In this document: in pieces, positions 16,710 to 26,824 of the stretch
How positions within the stretch are numbered: the stretch's first letter is position 1
How the letters are laid out: each line of letters opens with the position of its first letter
Source of the DNA: an uncultured Clostridium sp.
GTDB taxonomy: Bacteria > Bacillota > Clostridia > Lachnospirales > Lachnospiraceae
Length of the DNA: 64,000 nt
Direction: 5' to 3'
NCBI GenBank assembly: GCA_947178445.1
Contig: CAMWYJ010000007.1
Coordinates: 1 to 64,000, forward strand
Position numbers and translations under genes: made by a program
The notes under the pieces: generated by a model
Seen by the model: the letters and a program-made list of their open reading frames with translations, nothing else
Told to the model about the DNA's origin: nothing
The model's database searches: none

Positions 16710-18005
16710 ATGTTTTTGACAGCCCAGGGTGGTATTTTAGGACCATTTGCCTGGTTACTTGGAAAGCTTTTAGATTTGATTTATAATTTGCTGGCAGGTT
16801 CAAATGAAATTGCGAATTTGGGACTTTGTATTATTATTTTTACAATTATAGTAAAACTGATTTTATTTCCACTTAGTTTAAAACAGCAAAAGTCAGCAAA
16901 AATTAATATGATCATCCAGCCGGAATTACAAAAAATACAGAAAAAATATAACGGTAAAAAGGATGAAAAATCCATGATGATGATGCAGCAGGAAACAAGA
17001 GAGCTGTATGATAAATATGGAACTTCTATGACGGGTGGTTGTTTGACATCTCTGATACAGCTTCCAATCATTTATGCACTTTACAGGGTTATTCAGAATG
17101 TTCCTGCATATGTAGGAAAAGTCTATAATATGTATGAACCAATTGCAAATAGTGTTTTAAGTGAAAAAGGAAGCAAGGTACAGGAATTTTTACAGACATT
17201 TGTGACAGACAATAGCGTTAGCGGCGCTTCTTATGCTATTTCTAAATTTGGTAATATTGATAATCCAGGTATAGATAATATTATTGATGTGTTATCAAAT
17301 TTTGGTGTATCACATTTGAATACATTATTAGATACAATTGGAGTGACGGATAAAGCAATTATAAATAATGTTGATAAAATTGATCAGATTCATTCCTTTG
17401 TGCTTGGAATCAATATTTCAGAAGCACCAGGATGGCATATTGGATGGGCGCTTTTAATTCCGATTTCATCTACTGTTTTTCAGTGGCTTTCTATGAAGGT
17501 AAGTATGAGTAAACAGCAAAATCAGAATCAGGGAACGGATATGACAAATTCCATGATGAAGTCAATGTCAGTTACCATGCCGGTTATGTCGTTATTTATC
17601 TGTGTATCTTTACCGGCTGCTATTGGTATTTACTGGTCAATCAGTTCATTGATTACTGTTATTACACAGTTGATTATCAATTGGTATTATGATCATGCAG
17701 ATATGGATAAGATTTTGGAAAAGCAGATGGAAAAAGCCCGGATTAAGAGAGAAAAAAGAGGCGACAAAAAATCCTTTTATGAAAGACTCATGGATCAGTC
17801 AGCAGCAATGCAGGAAGAATTGGAAAAACAGGAGGCTATGAAAAAAAATTCTGCAAAATCTTTGAAGAGCTATGTTCCATCTGATGCTGCACAAAAGGCG
17901 GCACAGAGTAATACAAATAAGAAATATAAAGAAGGAAGTATTGGTGCAAAGGCCAATATTATGATGAACTATAATACAGATAATAATAAAAAGGAGGAGA
18001 AGTAA
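16710..18005 (+). CDS. yidC: Membrane protein insertase YidC (Oxa1 family)
   Basis: About 431 residues from the ATG at 16710 (a TTG at 16707 is possible); AAGGAGG is 12 nt upstream. The hydrophobic segments are near residues 8-32, 34-58, 104-125, about 250-270 and 280-320, and the hydrophilic groove Arg-equivalent region and KQQKSAKINMIIQPELQKIQKKY coiled loop (residues about 60-85) are typical. A loop of about 120 residues between TM segments (120-245) is longer than in Bacillus SpoIIIJ. No lipobox is evident. It inserts proteins into the cytoplasmic membrane with YidD. The C-terminus is Lys-rich and cytosolic. Confidence 0.95.
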   Translation: MFLTAQGGILGPFAWLLGKLLDLIYNLLAGSNEIANLGLCIIIFTIIVKLILFPLSLKQQKSAKINMIIQPELQKIQKKYNGKKDEKSMMMMQQETRELYDKYGTSMTGGCLTSLIQLPIIYALYRVIQNVPAYVGKVYNMYEPIANSVLSEKGSKVQEFLQTFVTDNSVSGASYAISKFGNIDNPGIDNIIDVLSNFGVSHLNTLLDTIGVTDKAIINNVDKIDQIHSFVLGINISEAPGWHIGWALLIPISSTVFQWLSMKVSMSKQQNQNQGTDMTNSMMKSMSVTMPVMSLFICVSLPAAIGIYWSISSLITVITQLIINWYYDHADMDKILEKQMEKARIKREKRGDKKSFYERLMDQSAAMQEELEKQEAMKKNSAKSLKSYVPSDAAQKAAQSNTNKKYKEGSIGAKANIMMNYNTDNNKKEEK

Positions 18006-18007
18006 TT

Positions 18008-18739
18008 ATGGAGTATAAGGAGTTTAAAGCAAAAACAGTAGATGAAGCAGTTACTGCTGCAACAATTGAGCTTGGGGTTACAAGCAGTGAGTTAGATTAT
18101 GAAGTAGTAGAAAAGGGTTCGTCCGGATTTTTGGGAATTGGTGCAAAGCCTGCAATAATTAAGGCTAGAAAGAAAAATGAAGAAGCAGCTTCTAATGAAA
18201 ATTCTACAAATGTTTCTGCCAGTGAAAAATCAGTAGGAAATAAGAAAGAGACAAAAAAGATAGCTGCCGGTGCAGGAGCCGATACAGAGATTGTAAAAAA
18301 GACTAATGAGTATTTGAATACTTTATTTAATGCAATGAAAATTGAAACAAAAGTTACTATCAGTTTTGATGAAGAAAATAATAATATGAATATCGATTTA
18401 GAAGGACCGGAGATGGGTATTTTAATCGGTAAGAGAGGACAAACTTTAGATTCCTTACAGTATCTGATCAGTCTTTTTGTAAATAAGGAAAGCGAATCTT
18501 ATATCCGTGTAAAATTGGATACAGAAAATTATCGGGCAAGAAGAAAAGATACTTTGGAAAATCTTGCTAAAAATATTGCTTATAAGGTTAAGAGAAATCG
18601 CAGAAGCATTACCTTAGAGCCAATGAACCCTTATGAGAGAAGAATTATTCATTCTGCATTACAAAATGATAAGTATGTGGCAACCAGAAGTGAAGGTGAG
18701 GAACCTTATCGTAAGGTAGTTGTGTATTTGAAGAAATAA
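18008..18739 (+). CDS. khpB: RNA-binding protein Jag/KhpB
   Basis: 243 residues, two bases after yidC. Three modules are visible: an N-terminal Jag domain (residues 1-55, with EKGSSGFLGIGAKPAII), a type II KH domain with GILIGKRGQTLDSLQYL near 140, and an R3H domain at the C-terminus (RRSITLEPMNPYERRIIHSAL). KhpB pairs with KhpA and binds sRNAs and mRNAs affecting envelope and division functions. The stop is followed by the terminator at 18748-18798, ending the rpmH-jag transcript. Confidence 0.93.
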   Translation: MEYKEFKAKTVDEAVTAATIELGVTSSELDYEVVEKGSSGFLGIGAKPAIIKARKKNEEAASNENSTNVSASEKSVGNKKETKKIAAGAGADTEIVKKTNEYLNTLFNAMKIETKVTISFDEENNNMNIDLEGPEMGILIGKRGQTLDSLQYLISLFVNKESESYIRVKLDTENYRARRKDTLENLAKNIAYKVKRNRRSITLEPMNPYERRIIHSALQNDKYVATRSEGEEPYRKVVVYLKK

Positions 18740-18747
18740 AAAAAATT

Positions 18748-18798
18748 AAAAAACGGTGGGAAGATTCATGTATTATATGAAACTTCCTGCCATTTTTT
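18748..18798 (+). terminator. Intrinsic terminator after jag/khpB
   Basis: A long stem-loop (AAAACGGTGGGAAG with CTTCCTGCCATTTT, two G-U pairs and one mismatch) with an inner TTCAT/ATGAA stem, ending in TTTTTT. Confidence 0.75.
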
Positions 18799-18923
18799 AT
18801 ACAAATAAGTAACGGCTAATTTATGTTATTTATAATTACTATTATATACTTAGAAAAATAAAACAATATAAATTTCTTTATCCTATACACTTTTTAAAAA
18901 ATAAAGTATAATTGTAAAATAAC

Positions 18924-18951
18924 TTGTCTATTGAAATCTATAGAATATATA
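18924..18951 (+). promoter_or_regulatory. Probable mnmE promoter
   Basis: TTGTCT (18924-18929), 16-nt spacer, TATATA (18946-18951), 31 nt before the mnmE start. It fits the terminator upstream, which separates mnmE from jag. Confidence 0.5.
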
Positions 18952-18981
18952 GAAAAAAGGAATAAATGAGGAGATTAAGAG

Positions 18982-20379
18982 ATGATATATCTTTCAGATA
19001 CCATAGCTGCTATAGCAACGGGAATGAACCAGGGTGGAATTGGAATTATCCGTGTAAGTGGTGAACATGCGATTAAAATAGTGGATTCCATTTTTGTTCC
19101 AAAAAAGAAGGGGAAAGAGGTTCATCATTTGAAATCTTATACGGCAGCTTATGGGAATATTGTAGATAAGAATTATGAAAAAGAGGAACAGATCATTGAT
19201 GAAGTGATTGTTCTGGTGATGAAGGCACCTTCCACTTATACAAGAGAGGATGTTGTAGAGATTGACTGTCATGGCGGCATACAGGTAATGAAGCAGATTC
19301 TTGATTTATTGATAAAAAATGGTGCAAGACTGGCAGAGCCTGGTGAATTTACAAAACGTGCTTTTTTAAATGGAAGAATTGATTTATCTCAGGCGGAATC
19401 AGTTATGGATTTGATATCTGCAAAAAGTAATCTGGCAGCAAAGACTGCTGTATCCCAGCTAAAGGGAAGTTTAAGGAAAAAGATAGAAAAAATGCGTGAT
19501 GAATTGATTCATAATATTGCTTATATTGAATCTGCTCTAGATGATCCGGAACATTACAGTTTAGATGATTTTGGAGATACTTTAGATGAGATACTTGCCG
19601 AAAAAGAGAAAGAAATCTGTCACTTAATTGAAACTGCGGATAATGGTAAATTCATGAGAGAAGGTATTCAGACTGTCATTCTTGGGAAACCAAATGCAGG
19701 AAAATCTTCTGTGTTGAATGTATTAGCCGGTAAAGAACGGGCCATTGTGACTGATATTGCAGGAACTACAAGGGATACATTAGAGGAATTTATATCAATT
19801 AACGGGATTCCTTTGAATATTGTGGATACTGCCGGAATACGGGATACAGAGGATATAGTGGAACGTATTGGTGTGGATAAATCTTTCGAAGCTATGCAAA
19901 AAGCAGATTTGATTTTGTATATTGTAGATGCTTCTGTTCCGTTAGATAAGAATGATTATGATATTATGGAACATATTCAGGATAAACAGGTCATTATTTT
20001 ACAAAATAAATCAGATTTGGAAAATGTGGTAATAAAAGAAGATATTTTATCACATATAGATAAAAAAATAATTGATATCAGTGCAAAAGAACAGACGGGA
20101 TTTGAAGTATTTTATCAGGAATTAAATGATATGTTTTTTCATGGCAGTTTATCTTATAATGATGAAATCTATATCACTAATATGCGTCATAAGGAGGCTT
20201 TAGAGAAAGCTCTTTCTTCTATTAAAATGGTACGGAAAAGTATCGCAGATAGTATGCCAGAGGATTTTTATTCTATTGATCTGATGGCAGCCTATGAAAG
20301 ACTTGGATATATTATAGGAGAATCCGTGGAGGATGATTTGGTTGATACAATATTCAGAGAATTTTGTATGGGTAAATAG
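18982..20379 (+). CDS. mnmE: tRNA modification GTPase MnmE
   Basis: 465 residues. With MnmG it makes the cmnm5 modification of wobble uridine in several tRNAs. The N-terminal folate-binding domain starts SDTIAAIATGMNQGGIGIIR. The G domain has GKPNAGKSS near residue 232, TTRDT, DTAGIRDT and NKSD. The C-terminus is EFCMGK, the conserved C-(I/L/M)-GK end. RBS GAGGAGA precedes ATG. It has its own terminator-separated promoter region, and mnmG follows only after about 1.7 kb of unrelated sequence. Confidence 0.97.
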   Translation: MIYLSDTIAAIATGMNQGGIGIIRVSGEHAIKIVDSIFVPKKKGKEVHHLKSYTAAYGNIVDKNYEKEEQIIDEVIVLVMKAPSTYTREDVVEIDCHGGIQVMKQILDLLIKNGARLAEPGEFTKRAFLNGRIDLSQAESVMDLISAKSNLAAKTAVSQLKGSLRKKIEKMRDELIHNIAYIESALDDPEHYSLDDFGDTLDEILAEKEKEICHLIETADNGKFMREGIQTVILGKPNAGKSSVLNVLAGKERAIVTDIAGTTRDTLEEFISINGIPLNIVDTAGIRDTEDIVERIGVDKSFEAMQKADLILYIVDASVPLDKNDYDIMEHIQDKQVIILQNKSDLENVVIKEDILSHIDKKIIDISAKEQTGFEVFYQELNDMFFHGSLSYNDEIYITNMRHKEALEKALSSIKMVRKSIADSMPEDFYSIDLMAAYERLGYIIGESVEDDLVDTIFREFCMGK

Positions 20380-20573
20380 AAAATATCCACAAAAATTTCT
20401 TATATGTTTCTTTTGAATCTAGCAAAAAATGTATGCATGTTCTTTATATAATAAGGTGCGTAACGTGCTTATTTATTGATTTACAGGATATATTGGATGT
20501 TATATAATCGCTTATGCAGGCATGGGTTTGAAGTGTAAAACACTTTTCACACATAGGAAGAGGAGAAAATTAT

Positions 20574-21530
20574 ATGAAAGATCAAATAATAATAAGAACC
20601 ATACATAAAAATCAATTAATTATCAAGCTATTGAATCTGTTTACATTATCTTATTTTATAATGCCGATTCTTGTACTTTGGGGATTTATGGATATTGTGA
20701 TGGAGGAAGGACTAAAGGGTCTCCTAAAATTTGCCCTTGTTGCAGTATGTGTAGTCTGTCTTTTAATAACCAGTAAAATTTTGAAAAAGGTTGAAAAAAA
20801 TCTGAAATGTTTCATTGGAGAAAATGTCATAAAAGAAATCATTTCCGAGAAAATTGAAGTACAAGCCTATGAAGCAACTAATATGATTTCTCAAAAGTCG
20901 ATAAAAGCTGCTGGAATTACGCCTTCCTATGACAGGATTACAGGTTCCGATTATATAAAGGGATGTTATCACGGACAAATTATAGAATATTGTGATATTA
21001 AAATGGAACAAGAGCATGAGTCCACCGATGATGACGGGCATACATCAACAACGTGGGTTACTGTGTTTCAGGGACCGTTTATGCGAATACCCCTTAGCAA
21101 AGAGCTAAACGGTTACATTAAGATTTTGGAGAGAAAAAGCAAACGGCGGAAAGCTTCATTTATTGCAGATTTAATCAATTCTGCATTTAACAAAAAAGAG
21201 ACCAGCATTGAATTGGAAAATGAGGCATTTAACAATAAGTTTCAGGTGAAGACAAGTAACGAAGAACTGACATTTTATATTCTTACACCACAATTTATGG
21301 AAAATATTATGAAGGCAGACGAATATGCAGATGGCTACACAAATATCAGCTTTATCAATGGGGCTGCAAACATTGCCATCCATAATGGAAAGGATGCTTT
21401 TGAAATCAAAAAAACAATGTATGGCAAAAAACGGTTGGAAGAAAGTCGTGCCAATATGCGGAGAGATTTGGATATTATTCTCGCCATTGTTGATGAAATA
21501 TTGCAAAAAGACCGGTTATTCCATGAGTAA
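20574..21530 (+). CDS. Membrane protein, DUF3137-like
   Basis: 318 residues. Two N-terminal transmembrane segments (about residues 20-42 and 47-66) are followed by a cytoplasmic domain that contains GSDYIKGCYHGQIIEYCDIKMEQ and, after a STDDDGHTSTTW stretch, VFQGPFMRIPLSKEL. This SDYV-x-G-x8-F/Y arrangement matches DUF3137 proteins; their function is unknown. RBS AAGAGGAG lies 9 nt before ATG. It interrupts the usual mnmE-mnmG neighbourhood. The 194-nt gap before it holds only a small AAGTG-TAAAA-CACTT hairpin. Confidence 0.65.
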   Translation: MKDQIIIRTIHKNQLIIKLLNLFTLSYFIMPILVLWGFMDIVMEEGLKGLLKFALVAVCVVCLLITSKILKKVEKNLKCFIGENVIKEIISEKIEVQAYEATNMISQKSIKAAGITPSYDRITGSDYIKGCYHGQIIEYCDIKMEQEHESTDDDGHTSTTWVTVFQGPFMRIPLSKELNGYIKILERKSKRRKASFIADLINSAFNKKETSIELENEAFNNKFQVKTSNEELTFYILTPQFMENIMKADEYADGYTNISFINGAANIAIHNGKDAFEIKKTMYGKKRLEESRANMRRDLDIILAIVDEILQKDRLFHE

Positions 21531-21624
21531 TATATTTACAAAAATAATAATAGGTATACACAGATTTAAAATTCGAGTATAATAAAAAACAGGCAATCAA
21601 ATTTGTAGAGCAAAATTAGTTACA

Positions 21625-21834
21625 TAGACGTTTGAGAAACTCCGGATTTTCAAAACCTAGTTGTGCAATATAGACAATATCATAAGCAGGGTGCTTTGGA
21701 GCCGCTGGTGCTTAGTGAGGTGTTTTCGAGCTTAGCACCATTGCGAGTGACAAGCAGCGCAAGCGTACCCAGGGTTGATATTGTCTATATTGTACAACGG
21801 ATGTTTGTAAAAACTTAAGTTTCGCAAATGCCTA
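21625..21834. repeat. MITE-like repeat family 1, copy C (210 bp)
   Basis: Right end TTTCGCAAATGCCTA is well kept; the left end (TAGACGTTTGAGAAACTCC) has drifted. The core with GTGCAATATAGACAATATC and GATATTGTCTATATTGTAC is inverted. It contains a palindromic segment GGTGCTTAG...CTTAGCACC. It lies between the DUF3137-like gene and a small membrane protein; the start of a longer ORF into that protein would come from the repeat end. Confidence 0.8.
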
Positions 21835-21866
21835 AAATTGACTACAAATCAAAGGGAGATGATTTT

Positions 21867-22058
21867 ATGAGAATAAACCCAAATACTGGAAATAATCCTA
21901 TGTGGAATGCAGCACGCATTACCAATTTAGAGAAACAGCAGCTTGAATATGAAAAAAATGAGCCAATTTCTGAAACAAAACGTATATTAGCATATATTGT
22001 AATGGTACTGCTCATATTGGGCTTAATAGGAGTTGTTTTATTATTTATTTTGTTATAA
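21867..22058 (+). CDS. Small single-pass membrane protein
   Basis: 63 residues from the ATG at 21867, preceded by AAAGGGAGATGATTTT; an in-frame ATG at 21828 would lie in repeat copy C and was rejected. Residues 1-38 are polar (MRINPNTGNNPMWNAARITN...), and residues about 38-62 form one strongly hydrophobic helix that ends the protein, so it is tail-anchored. It sits 37 nt before mnmG and may be co-transcribed with it. No family recognised; real gene status rests on the RBS and the clean TM topology. Confidence 0.6.
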   Translation: MRINPNTGNNPMWNAARITNLEKQQLEYEKNEPISETKRILAYIVMVLLILGLIGVVLLFILL

Positions 22059-22095
22059 AAAGCATTAGCAGGTATATCATATGGAGGAATAACAG

Positions 22096-24093
22096 ATGAA
22101 TACAATGGAAGAAACATATGATGCTATTGTGGTGGGAGCCGGACATGCTGGATGTGAGGCAGCTTTGGCGTTGGCAAGACTTGGGCAGGAAACAATTATA
22201 TTTACAGTGAGTATGGATAGTGTAGCGATGATGCCGTGTAATCCAAATGTGGGAGGTTCTTCAAAGGGACATTTGGTACGTGAGGTGGATGCTCTTGGGG
22301 GAGAAATGGGTAAAAATATTGATAAAACCTATATTCAGTCCAAGATGCTGAATAAGTCAAAGGGACCTGCTGTACATTCTCTCCGTGCCCAGGCAGACAA
22401 GGCAAAGTATACGAGACAGATGCGGATCACGATGGAAAGTACAGAGCATTTAACTCTTCGGCAGGCAGAAGTGACAGAACTGCTGTTTGAAGGTAGTGAA
22501 GCATGGCAGAATGAGACGAAGACAGTAATAGACGGTGTGACCTCTTATGATATAGACGAAGAAAAGATAAATGTATTTCAGGGAAAGAATAGACAGAAGA
22601 TAAAAGGTGTTCGCACAAAGTCTGGTGCTTCTTATTATGCAAAATGTGTTATTCTCTGTACCGGTGTCTATTTAAAGGCGAGATGTATTTATGGAGATGT
22701 GGTAAATCACACCGGACCAAATGGTTTATCGTCTGCAAATTATTTGTCGGATTCAATGTTAAATGCTGGAATTCCTCTCCGCCGTTTTAAAACAGGAACA
22801 CCTGCCAGGATTGATAAGAGAAGTATTGATTTTTCAAAAATGGAAGAGCAAAAGGGCGATGATACAATCGTACCATTTTCTTTTACCAATACAGAAGAAG
22901 ATATTAAGAGAGAACAGATTAGCTGTTTTCTTACTTATACAAATGAGGAAACCCATAAGATCATAAGAAGTAATATTGACCGGTCACCGTTATTTTCCGG
23001 TGCTATTGAAGGAACCGGACCTAGATATTGTCCCTCTATTGAAGACAAAGTAATGAAATTTGCAGATAAGGACAGGCATCAGGTATTTGTGGAACCAGAA
23101 GGAGAATTTACCAATGAGATGTATATTGGTGGAATGAGTTCTTCTTTGCCGGAGGACGTACAATATGCCATGTACCGAAGTGTGCCGGGATTGGAAAATG
23201 CCAAAATTGTAAGAAATGCATATGCTATAGAATATGACTGTATCAGTGCATTACTATTAAAACCTTCTCTGGAATTTAAGGATGTGGAAGGCTTATTTAG
23301 TGCAGGGCAGATGAATGGAAGCTCCGGTTATGAGGAGGCAGCAGCCCAGGGATTGATGGCAGGAATCAATGCTGCAAGAAAGCTTCAGGGAAAGGAAGAG
23401 GTGGTTTTAGACCGTTCGGAAGGATATATTGGTGTGTTGATTGATGATCTGGTGACAAAGGAGACAAAAGAGCCTTACCGGATGATGACCTCCCGTGCAG
23501 AATACAGGTTATTGCTTCGACAGGATAATGCAGATTTACGCCTTACAGATATTGGCTATGAAATTGGTTTAATTGATGAAGAAAGGTATCAGTATTTTTG
23601 TAAAAAGAGAGAGTTGATTGAAAAAGAGATTGCAAGATTATCTGAAACAATGATAGGTGCAAATAAGGCAGTACAGACTTTTTTAGAAGAAAATGGCAGT
23701 ACGACACTGAAAACAGCGGTATCTTTGGCAGATTTAATCAAACGTCCGGAGCTTAGTTATGAACTGGTTGCACCATTAGATGCAGAGAGGAAAGCTTTGA
23801 TGGAAATACCACTCTATCAGGAATCATTTTCAAAAGAAGTAACAGAACAGATTAATATTGAGTTAAAATATGATGGATATATCAAACGCCAGCGTTCCCA
23901 GGTGGAGCATTTTAAGAAGCTGGAGAAAAAAAGGATTCCCTCAGATATTGATTATAACGATGTGCATAATTTAAGAAAAGAGGCAAGACAGAAGTTAAAT
24001 GAAATTCGTCCGGAAAATATTGGACAGGCTTCAAGAATATCCGGTGTATCACCGGCAGATATATCTGTATTGTTGATTTATTTGAATGTGTAG
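22096..24093 (+). CDS. mnmG: tRNA uridine 5-carboxymethylaminomethyl modification enzyme MnmG
   Basis: 665 residues; about 630 is usual. FAD-dependent partner of MnmE. The dinucleotide fold is [19 protein letters not shown] near residue 13; [32 protein letters not shown] and [18 protein letters not shown] are all present. A stretch of roughly 30-35 residues near 137-170 ([19 protein letters not shown]) looks like an insertion compared with the family and probably lies in a surface loop. RBS ATGGAGGAATAACAG precedes ATG. Downstream genes are unrelated, and rsmG, its normal neighbour, is 3.2 kb away. Confidence 0.97.
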   Translation: MNTMEETYDAIVVGAGHAGCEAALALARLGQETIIFTVSMDSVAMMPCNPNVGGSSKGHLVREVDALGGEMGKNIDKTYIQSKMLNKSKGPAVHSLRAQADKAKYTRQMRITMESTEHLTLRQAEVTELLFEGSEAWQNETKTVIDGVTSYDIDEEKINVFQGKNRQKIKGVRTKSGASYYAKCVILCTGVYLKARCIYGDVVNHTGPNGLSSANYLSDSMLNAGIPLRRFKTGTPARIDKRSIDFSKMEEQKGDDTIVPFSFTNTEEDIKREQISCFLTYTNEETHKIIRSNIDRSPLFSGAIEGTGPRYCPSIEDKVMKFADKDRHQVFVEPEGEFTNEMYIGGMSSSLPEDVQYAMYRSVPGLENAKIVRNAYAIEYDCISALLLKPSLEFKDVEGLFSAGQMNGSSGYEEAAAQGLMAGINAARKLQGKEEVVLDRSEGYIGVLIDDLVTKETKEPYRMMTSRAEYRLLLRQDNADLRLTDIGYEIGLIDEERYQYFCKKRELIEKEIARLSETMIGANKAVQTFLEENGSTTLKTAVSLADLIKRPELSYELVAPLDAERKALMEIPLYQESFSKEVTEQINIELKYDGYIKRQRSQVEHFKKLEKKRIPSDIDYNDVHNLRKEARQKLNEIRPENIGQASRISGVSPADISVLLIYLNV

Positions 24094-24172
24094 ATAATGA
24101 TATAATTTGTGAGTAATAAAACAAGGTTATTAAATGTAATTATAAAAAGATGCTTGAAATTGGGGTAATTGT

Positions 24173-25233
24173 TTGCTGAAGGAGAGTAACAGGATAGAAT
24201 TTAAAGAAAAATTAAATGATAAGCTGGAAAAGGAAATAGTTGCATTTTTAAATAACCAGGAAGGCGGAATTTTATATATAGGAATAGATGATAATGGAAA
24301 TCCTGTAAAAAATGAGAATTTAGATGAAATCCAGTTAAAAGCAGCAGACCAGATAAAAAATAATATACTTCCATCTCCTTTGGGATTATTTGATATTGTA
24401 ATTGAAGAGATAAATAATATATCCATAATGAAAATTTTGCTAATAGTTTAGAATTATTAACATCTGATGGAAAATATAATTATGTTGCATATTTATTAGC
24501 TGATGAAAATGCAGTTTCTATTAAAGTAGCAAAATATGAAGGTGTAAATAAGGTAAATTTGATAGAAAACGAGGAATATGGATATTGCTCTTTAATTAAA
24601 GCTACAAATAATGTGTTAGAAAAAATGAAAATTGAAAATGTGACAAGAGCCAAAGTTACCAGTACGAAAAGGATAGAAAAAAATCTAGTTGAACCTCTTC
24701 CTTTAAGAGAGGCCTTAATAAATGCAATTGTTCATAATGATTTTTCAAAGGAGATACCACCTGTTTTTGAAATTTTCAGTGACCGCATTGTATTAACATC
24801 TTATGGTGGTTTAATTCCTGGTCAAAGTAAGAAAGATTTTTTTAGTTGCATTAGTATGCCACGTAATCGTGAGTTAATGAGAGTATTTAAAGATTTAGGA
24901 TTAGTAGAACAATTGGGTTCTGGTATGAGCCGTATTTTAAATTCATATGATAAAGATATATTTGAAATATCAGAGCATTTTATAAAGGTGATTTTTCCTT
25001 TGGCAGAAGAAAATAAAAAAATAAATTTTGAAAATGGCGATGAAAACAGAGTTTTAAATCTAATAAAAGAAAATCCTTATATGACAGCAAAGCAAATGAG
25101 TATTGATTTAGAAATAAGTACTCGAAAGATAAGCCGTATTGTAAAACAATTAAAAGAAGCGGGTAAAATTGAAAGAATAGGATCTGACCGAAAAGGATAC
25201 TGGAAGATAATAAATAAGGAGATAACGGGATAA
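24173..25233 (+). pseudogene. Broken AlbA_2 (Schlafen-type) / ATP-dependent helicase-C-like transcriptional regulator
   Basis: The first frame encodes the AlbA_2 N-terminus (ESNRIEFKEKLNDKLEKEIV, then EGGILYIGIDDNG) and ends at a stop near 24451. A second frame, beginning to align near 24430 (NENFANSLELLTSDGKYNYV), continues as the C-terminal HATPase-like region (PLREALINAIVHNDFS, LVEQLGSGMSRIL) and a winged helix to 25233. In my recollection of intact relatives some 70-90 residues separate these two parts, so the gene carries an internal deletion plus a frameshift. The start is probably TTG at 24173 with a weak RBS. The GNAT gene starts directly at its stop. The TTG at 24559 could start a shortened C-terminal product. 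Confidence 0.75.
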
Positions 25234-25704
25234 ATGAATATTCGAAGAGCAGAAGAAAAGGATATGGATGGAATCAATAGATTACTTTGTCAGGTTTTAA
25301 TGGTACATCATAATGGCAGACCGGATTTATTTAAGGGAAATGTAAAAAAATATACAGATGGAGAATTATCGGATATGATCCATGATGATACCAGACCAAT
25401 TTTTATAGGTGTAGATGAACATGATAATGTGCTTGGCTATGCATTTTGTGTATTCCAGCAGCATAAAGGAGATAATATTTTAACGGATATCCGGACTTTA
25501 TATATTGATGATTTATGTGTGGATGAGAATATCAGAGGACAGCATATTGGAAGCCAAATCTATGAATATGTAATAGAATTTGCAAGGCAGCAGGGATTTT
25601 ATAATGTGACATTGAATGTATGGAGCTGTAATCCTACCGCAATGAAATTTTATGAAAGCTGTGGTCTTGTGCCATATAAGATAGGTATGGAAAAGATATT
25701 ATAG
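25234..25704 (+). CDS. GNAT family N-acetyltransferase
   Basis: 156 residues. GNAT motifs: IRRAEEKDMDGINRLL at the start, LYIDDLCVDENIRGQHIGSQIYEYV (strand 4 and the Q/RxxGxG/A acetyl-CoA loop RGQHIG) near residue 90, and LNVWSCNPTAMKFYESCGLVPYKIGMEK at the end, which resembles RimI- and YhbS-like enzymes acting on small amines or protein N-termini. Substrate unknown. Its ATG follows the pseudogene's stop codon immediately (TAAATG), so it was once coupled to that gene. A strong hairpin terminator follows. Confidence 0.88.
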   Translation: MNIRRAEEKDMDGINRLLCQVLMVHHNGRPDLFKGNVKKYTDGELSDMIHDDTRPIFIGVDEHDNVLGYAFCVFQQHKGDNILTDIRTLYIDDLCVDENIRGQHIGSQIYEYVIEFARQQGFYNVTLNVWSCNPTAMKFYESCGLVPYKIGMEKIL

Positions 25705-25706
25705 AA

Positions 25707-25745
25707 GAACAGGCAACAAAGGAAAACTTTGTTGCCTGTTCTTTC
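25707..25745. terminator. Bidirectional intrinsic terminator
   Basis: A perfect 15-bp stem (GAACAGGCAACAAAG / CTTTGTTGCCTGTTC) with a 5-nt loop and pyrimidine-rich tails on both sides, between the convergent GNAT and carboxypeptidase genes. Confidence 0.85.
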
Positions 25746-25748
25746 CTC

Positions 25749-26789
25749 TTAGTAAAACAAAGCTGCTTCTTTAAGTATTAGCTCCTTATTTTCATTCCAT
25801 ACTGTTGGAAACTGGTTCTGAGGAACGGGACAGGTTCTTCTGCCAATTTCCAATGTAATACAAGGAATTTTCTTTTTGTATAAGATATATTCTCTTGACT
25901 GACCGTGGGATGAGCTTGCTCCATAGAGTGAATAACCGGTAAGACTATGTGCTGTCTGATACATTTTCTGTGTTTTTTTCTTAACAGAAGCAGTGGCGGC
26001 ATCCGTGCATTGTCCAAAAATAACAGAACCCATTGAATGATAGCTCACAGCTCCTACTATTTTTCCCTGTTTGGAAATATCGTTTATCATGGAAATGATA
26101 GCTTTTGTCTCTTTTTCGCTGGCAGCTTTTGTACCTGTATAGCCAGAGGATCCTGCTTTTCCGGATTTTTTAAATTTATATCCCCAGTTCCTGTTCAAGT
26201 CTACGCCTCTTGCATTTGCTTTCCAGGTTGTAGCATATCCTCCCATTTTTTTTAATTTTTTGCGGAGTGTTTTATTGCGGATAGCATCAAATCCATACTG
26301 GCTGATTGCGGTGCCATCCGGATTACATGATGGCACAATATGAACAGCGACTTTGTTAAACACCACAGCCGGCTTTTTTCCTCCAATTTTCTTATTATAA
26401 TTTTGCAGATAATACTCAATCTGTTTCATGCACAAAAGGGTTGTCATATATTCTCTTGCATGTAGATTTGCAATTACAATTAGATGCTTTTTTGCCTTTG
26501 GATTTCCCAGTATGACCTCATAGAGATTCCTCTTATCCGCTGTTTTTCCAATTACTTTTACTTTACAATGCTTGCTGTATTTCTTCTCAAGCTGTTTTAA
26601 ATCCTTTACATATTCTTTATAATTATATTTTTGATGATCCGTTGCAACAATATTTTTTGCTTGTACACATAAAGGATTCAGCATCAGAAAAAATCCACAT
26701 AAAAGTATCATGCCAAGCCCCCGCCTGATATATCCAAGTCCTGTATGTTTTATAATTCTTTTGGTGTCCATCGTATTATGTCCTCTCAT
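25749..26789 (-). CDS. Secreted M14 zinc carboxypeptidase
   Basis: 346 residues as drawn; the start could instead be the internal ATG six codons in. The N-terminal signal/anchor is GLGMILLCGFFLMLNPLCVQA. M14 active-site motifs are all present: the zinc ligands in NLHAREYM (HxxE), NPDG near 155, RGVDLNRNW near 205 (substrate Arg/Asn), the third ligand in SYHSMG near 255, and the catalytic Glu in ITLEIGRRTC near 325. Secreted M14 enzymes of this type cleave D- or L-amino acids or diamino acids from wall peptides (as for gamma-D-glutamyl-meso-DAP peptidase) or from proteins. Repeat copy D begins 36 nt upstream. Confidence 0.88.
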   Translation of the reverse strand: MRGHNTMDTKRIIKHTGLGYIRRGLGMILLCGFFLMLNPLCVQAKNIVATDHQKYNYKEYVKDLKQLEKKYSKHCKVKVIGKTADKRNLYEVILGNPKAKKHLIVIANLHAREYMTTLLCMKQIEYYLQNYNKKIGGKKPAVVFNKVAVHIVPSCNPDGTAISQYGFDAIRNKTLRKKLKKMGGYATTWKANARGVDLNRNWGYKFKKSGKAGSSGYTGTKAASEKETKAIISMINDISKQGKIVGAVSYHSMGSVIFGQCTDAATASVKKKTQKMYQTAHSLTGYSLYGASSSHGQSREYILYKKKIPCITLEIGRRTCPVPQNQFPTVWNENKELILKEAALFY

Positions 26790-26824
26790 ATGTGTATATT
26801 CTCCTTTTATTATGATTCTTAAAA

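Noticed and set aside
25749-26789. Signal peptide ambiguity suggesting a pseudogene start for the M14 carboxypeptidase
   Set aside because: Either ATG gives an intact signal/anchor and all active-site motifs are present, so the gene is taken as functional.
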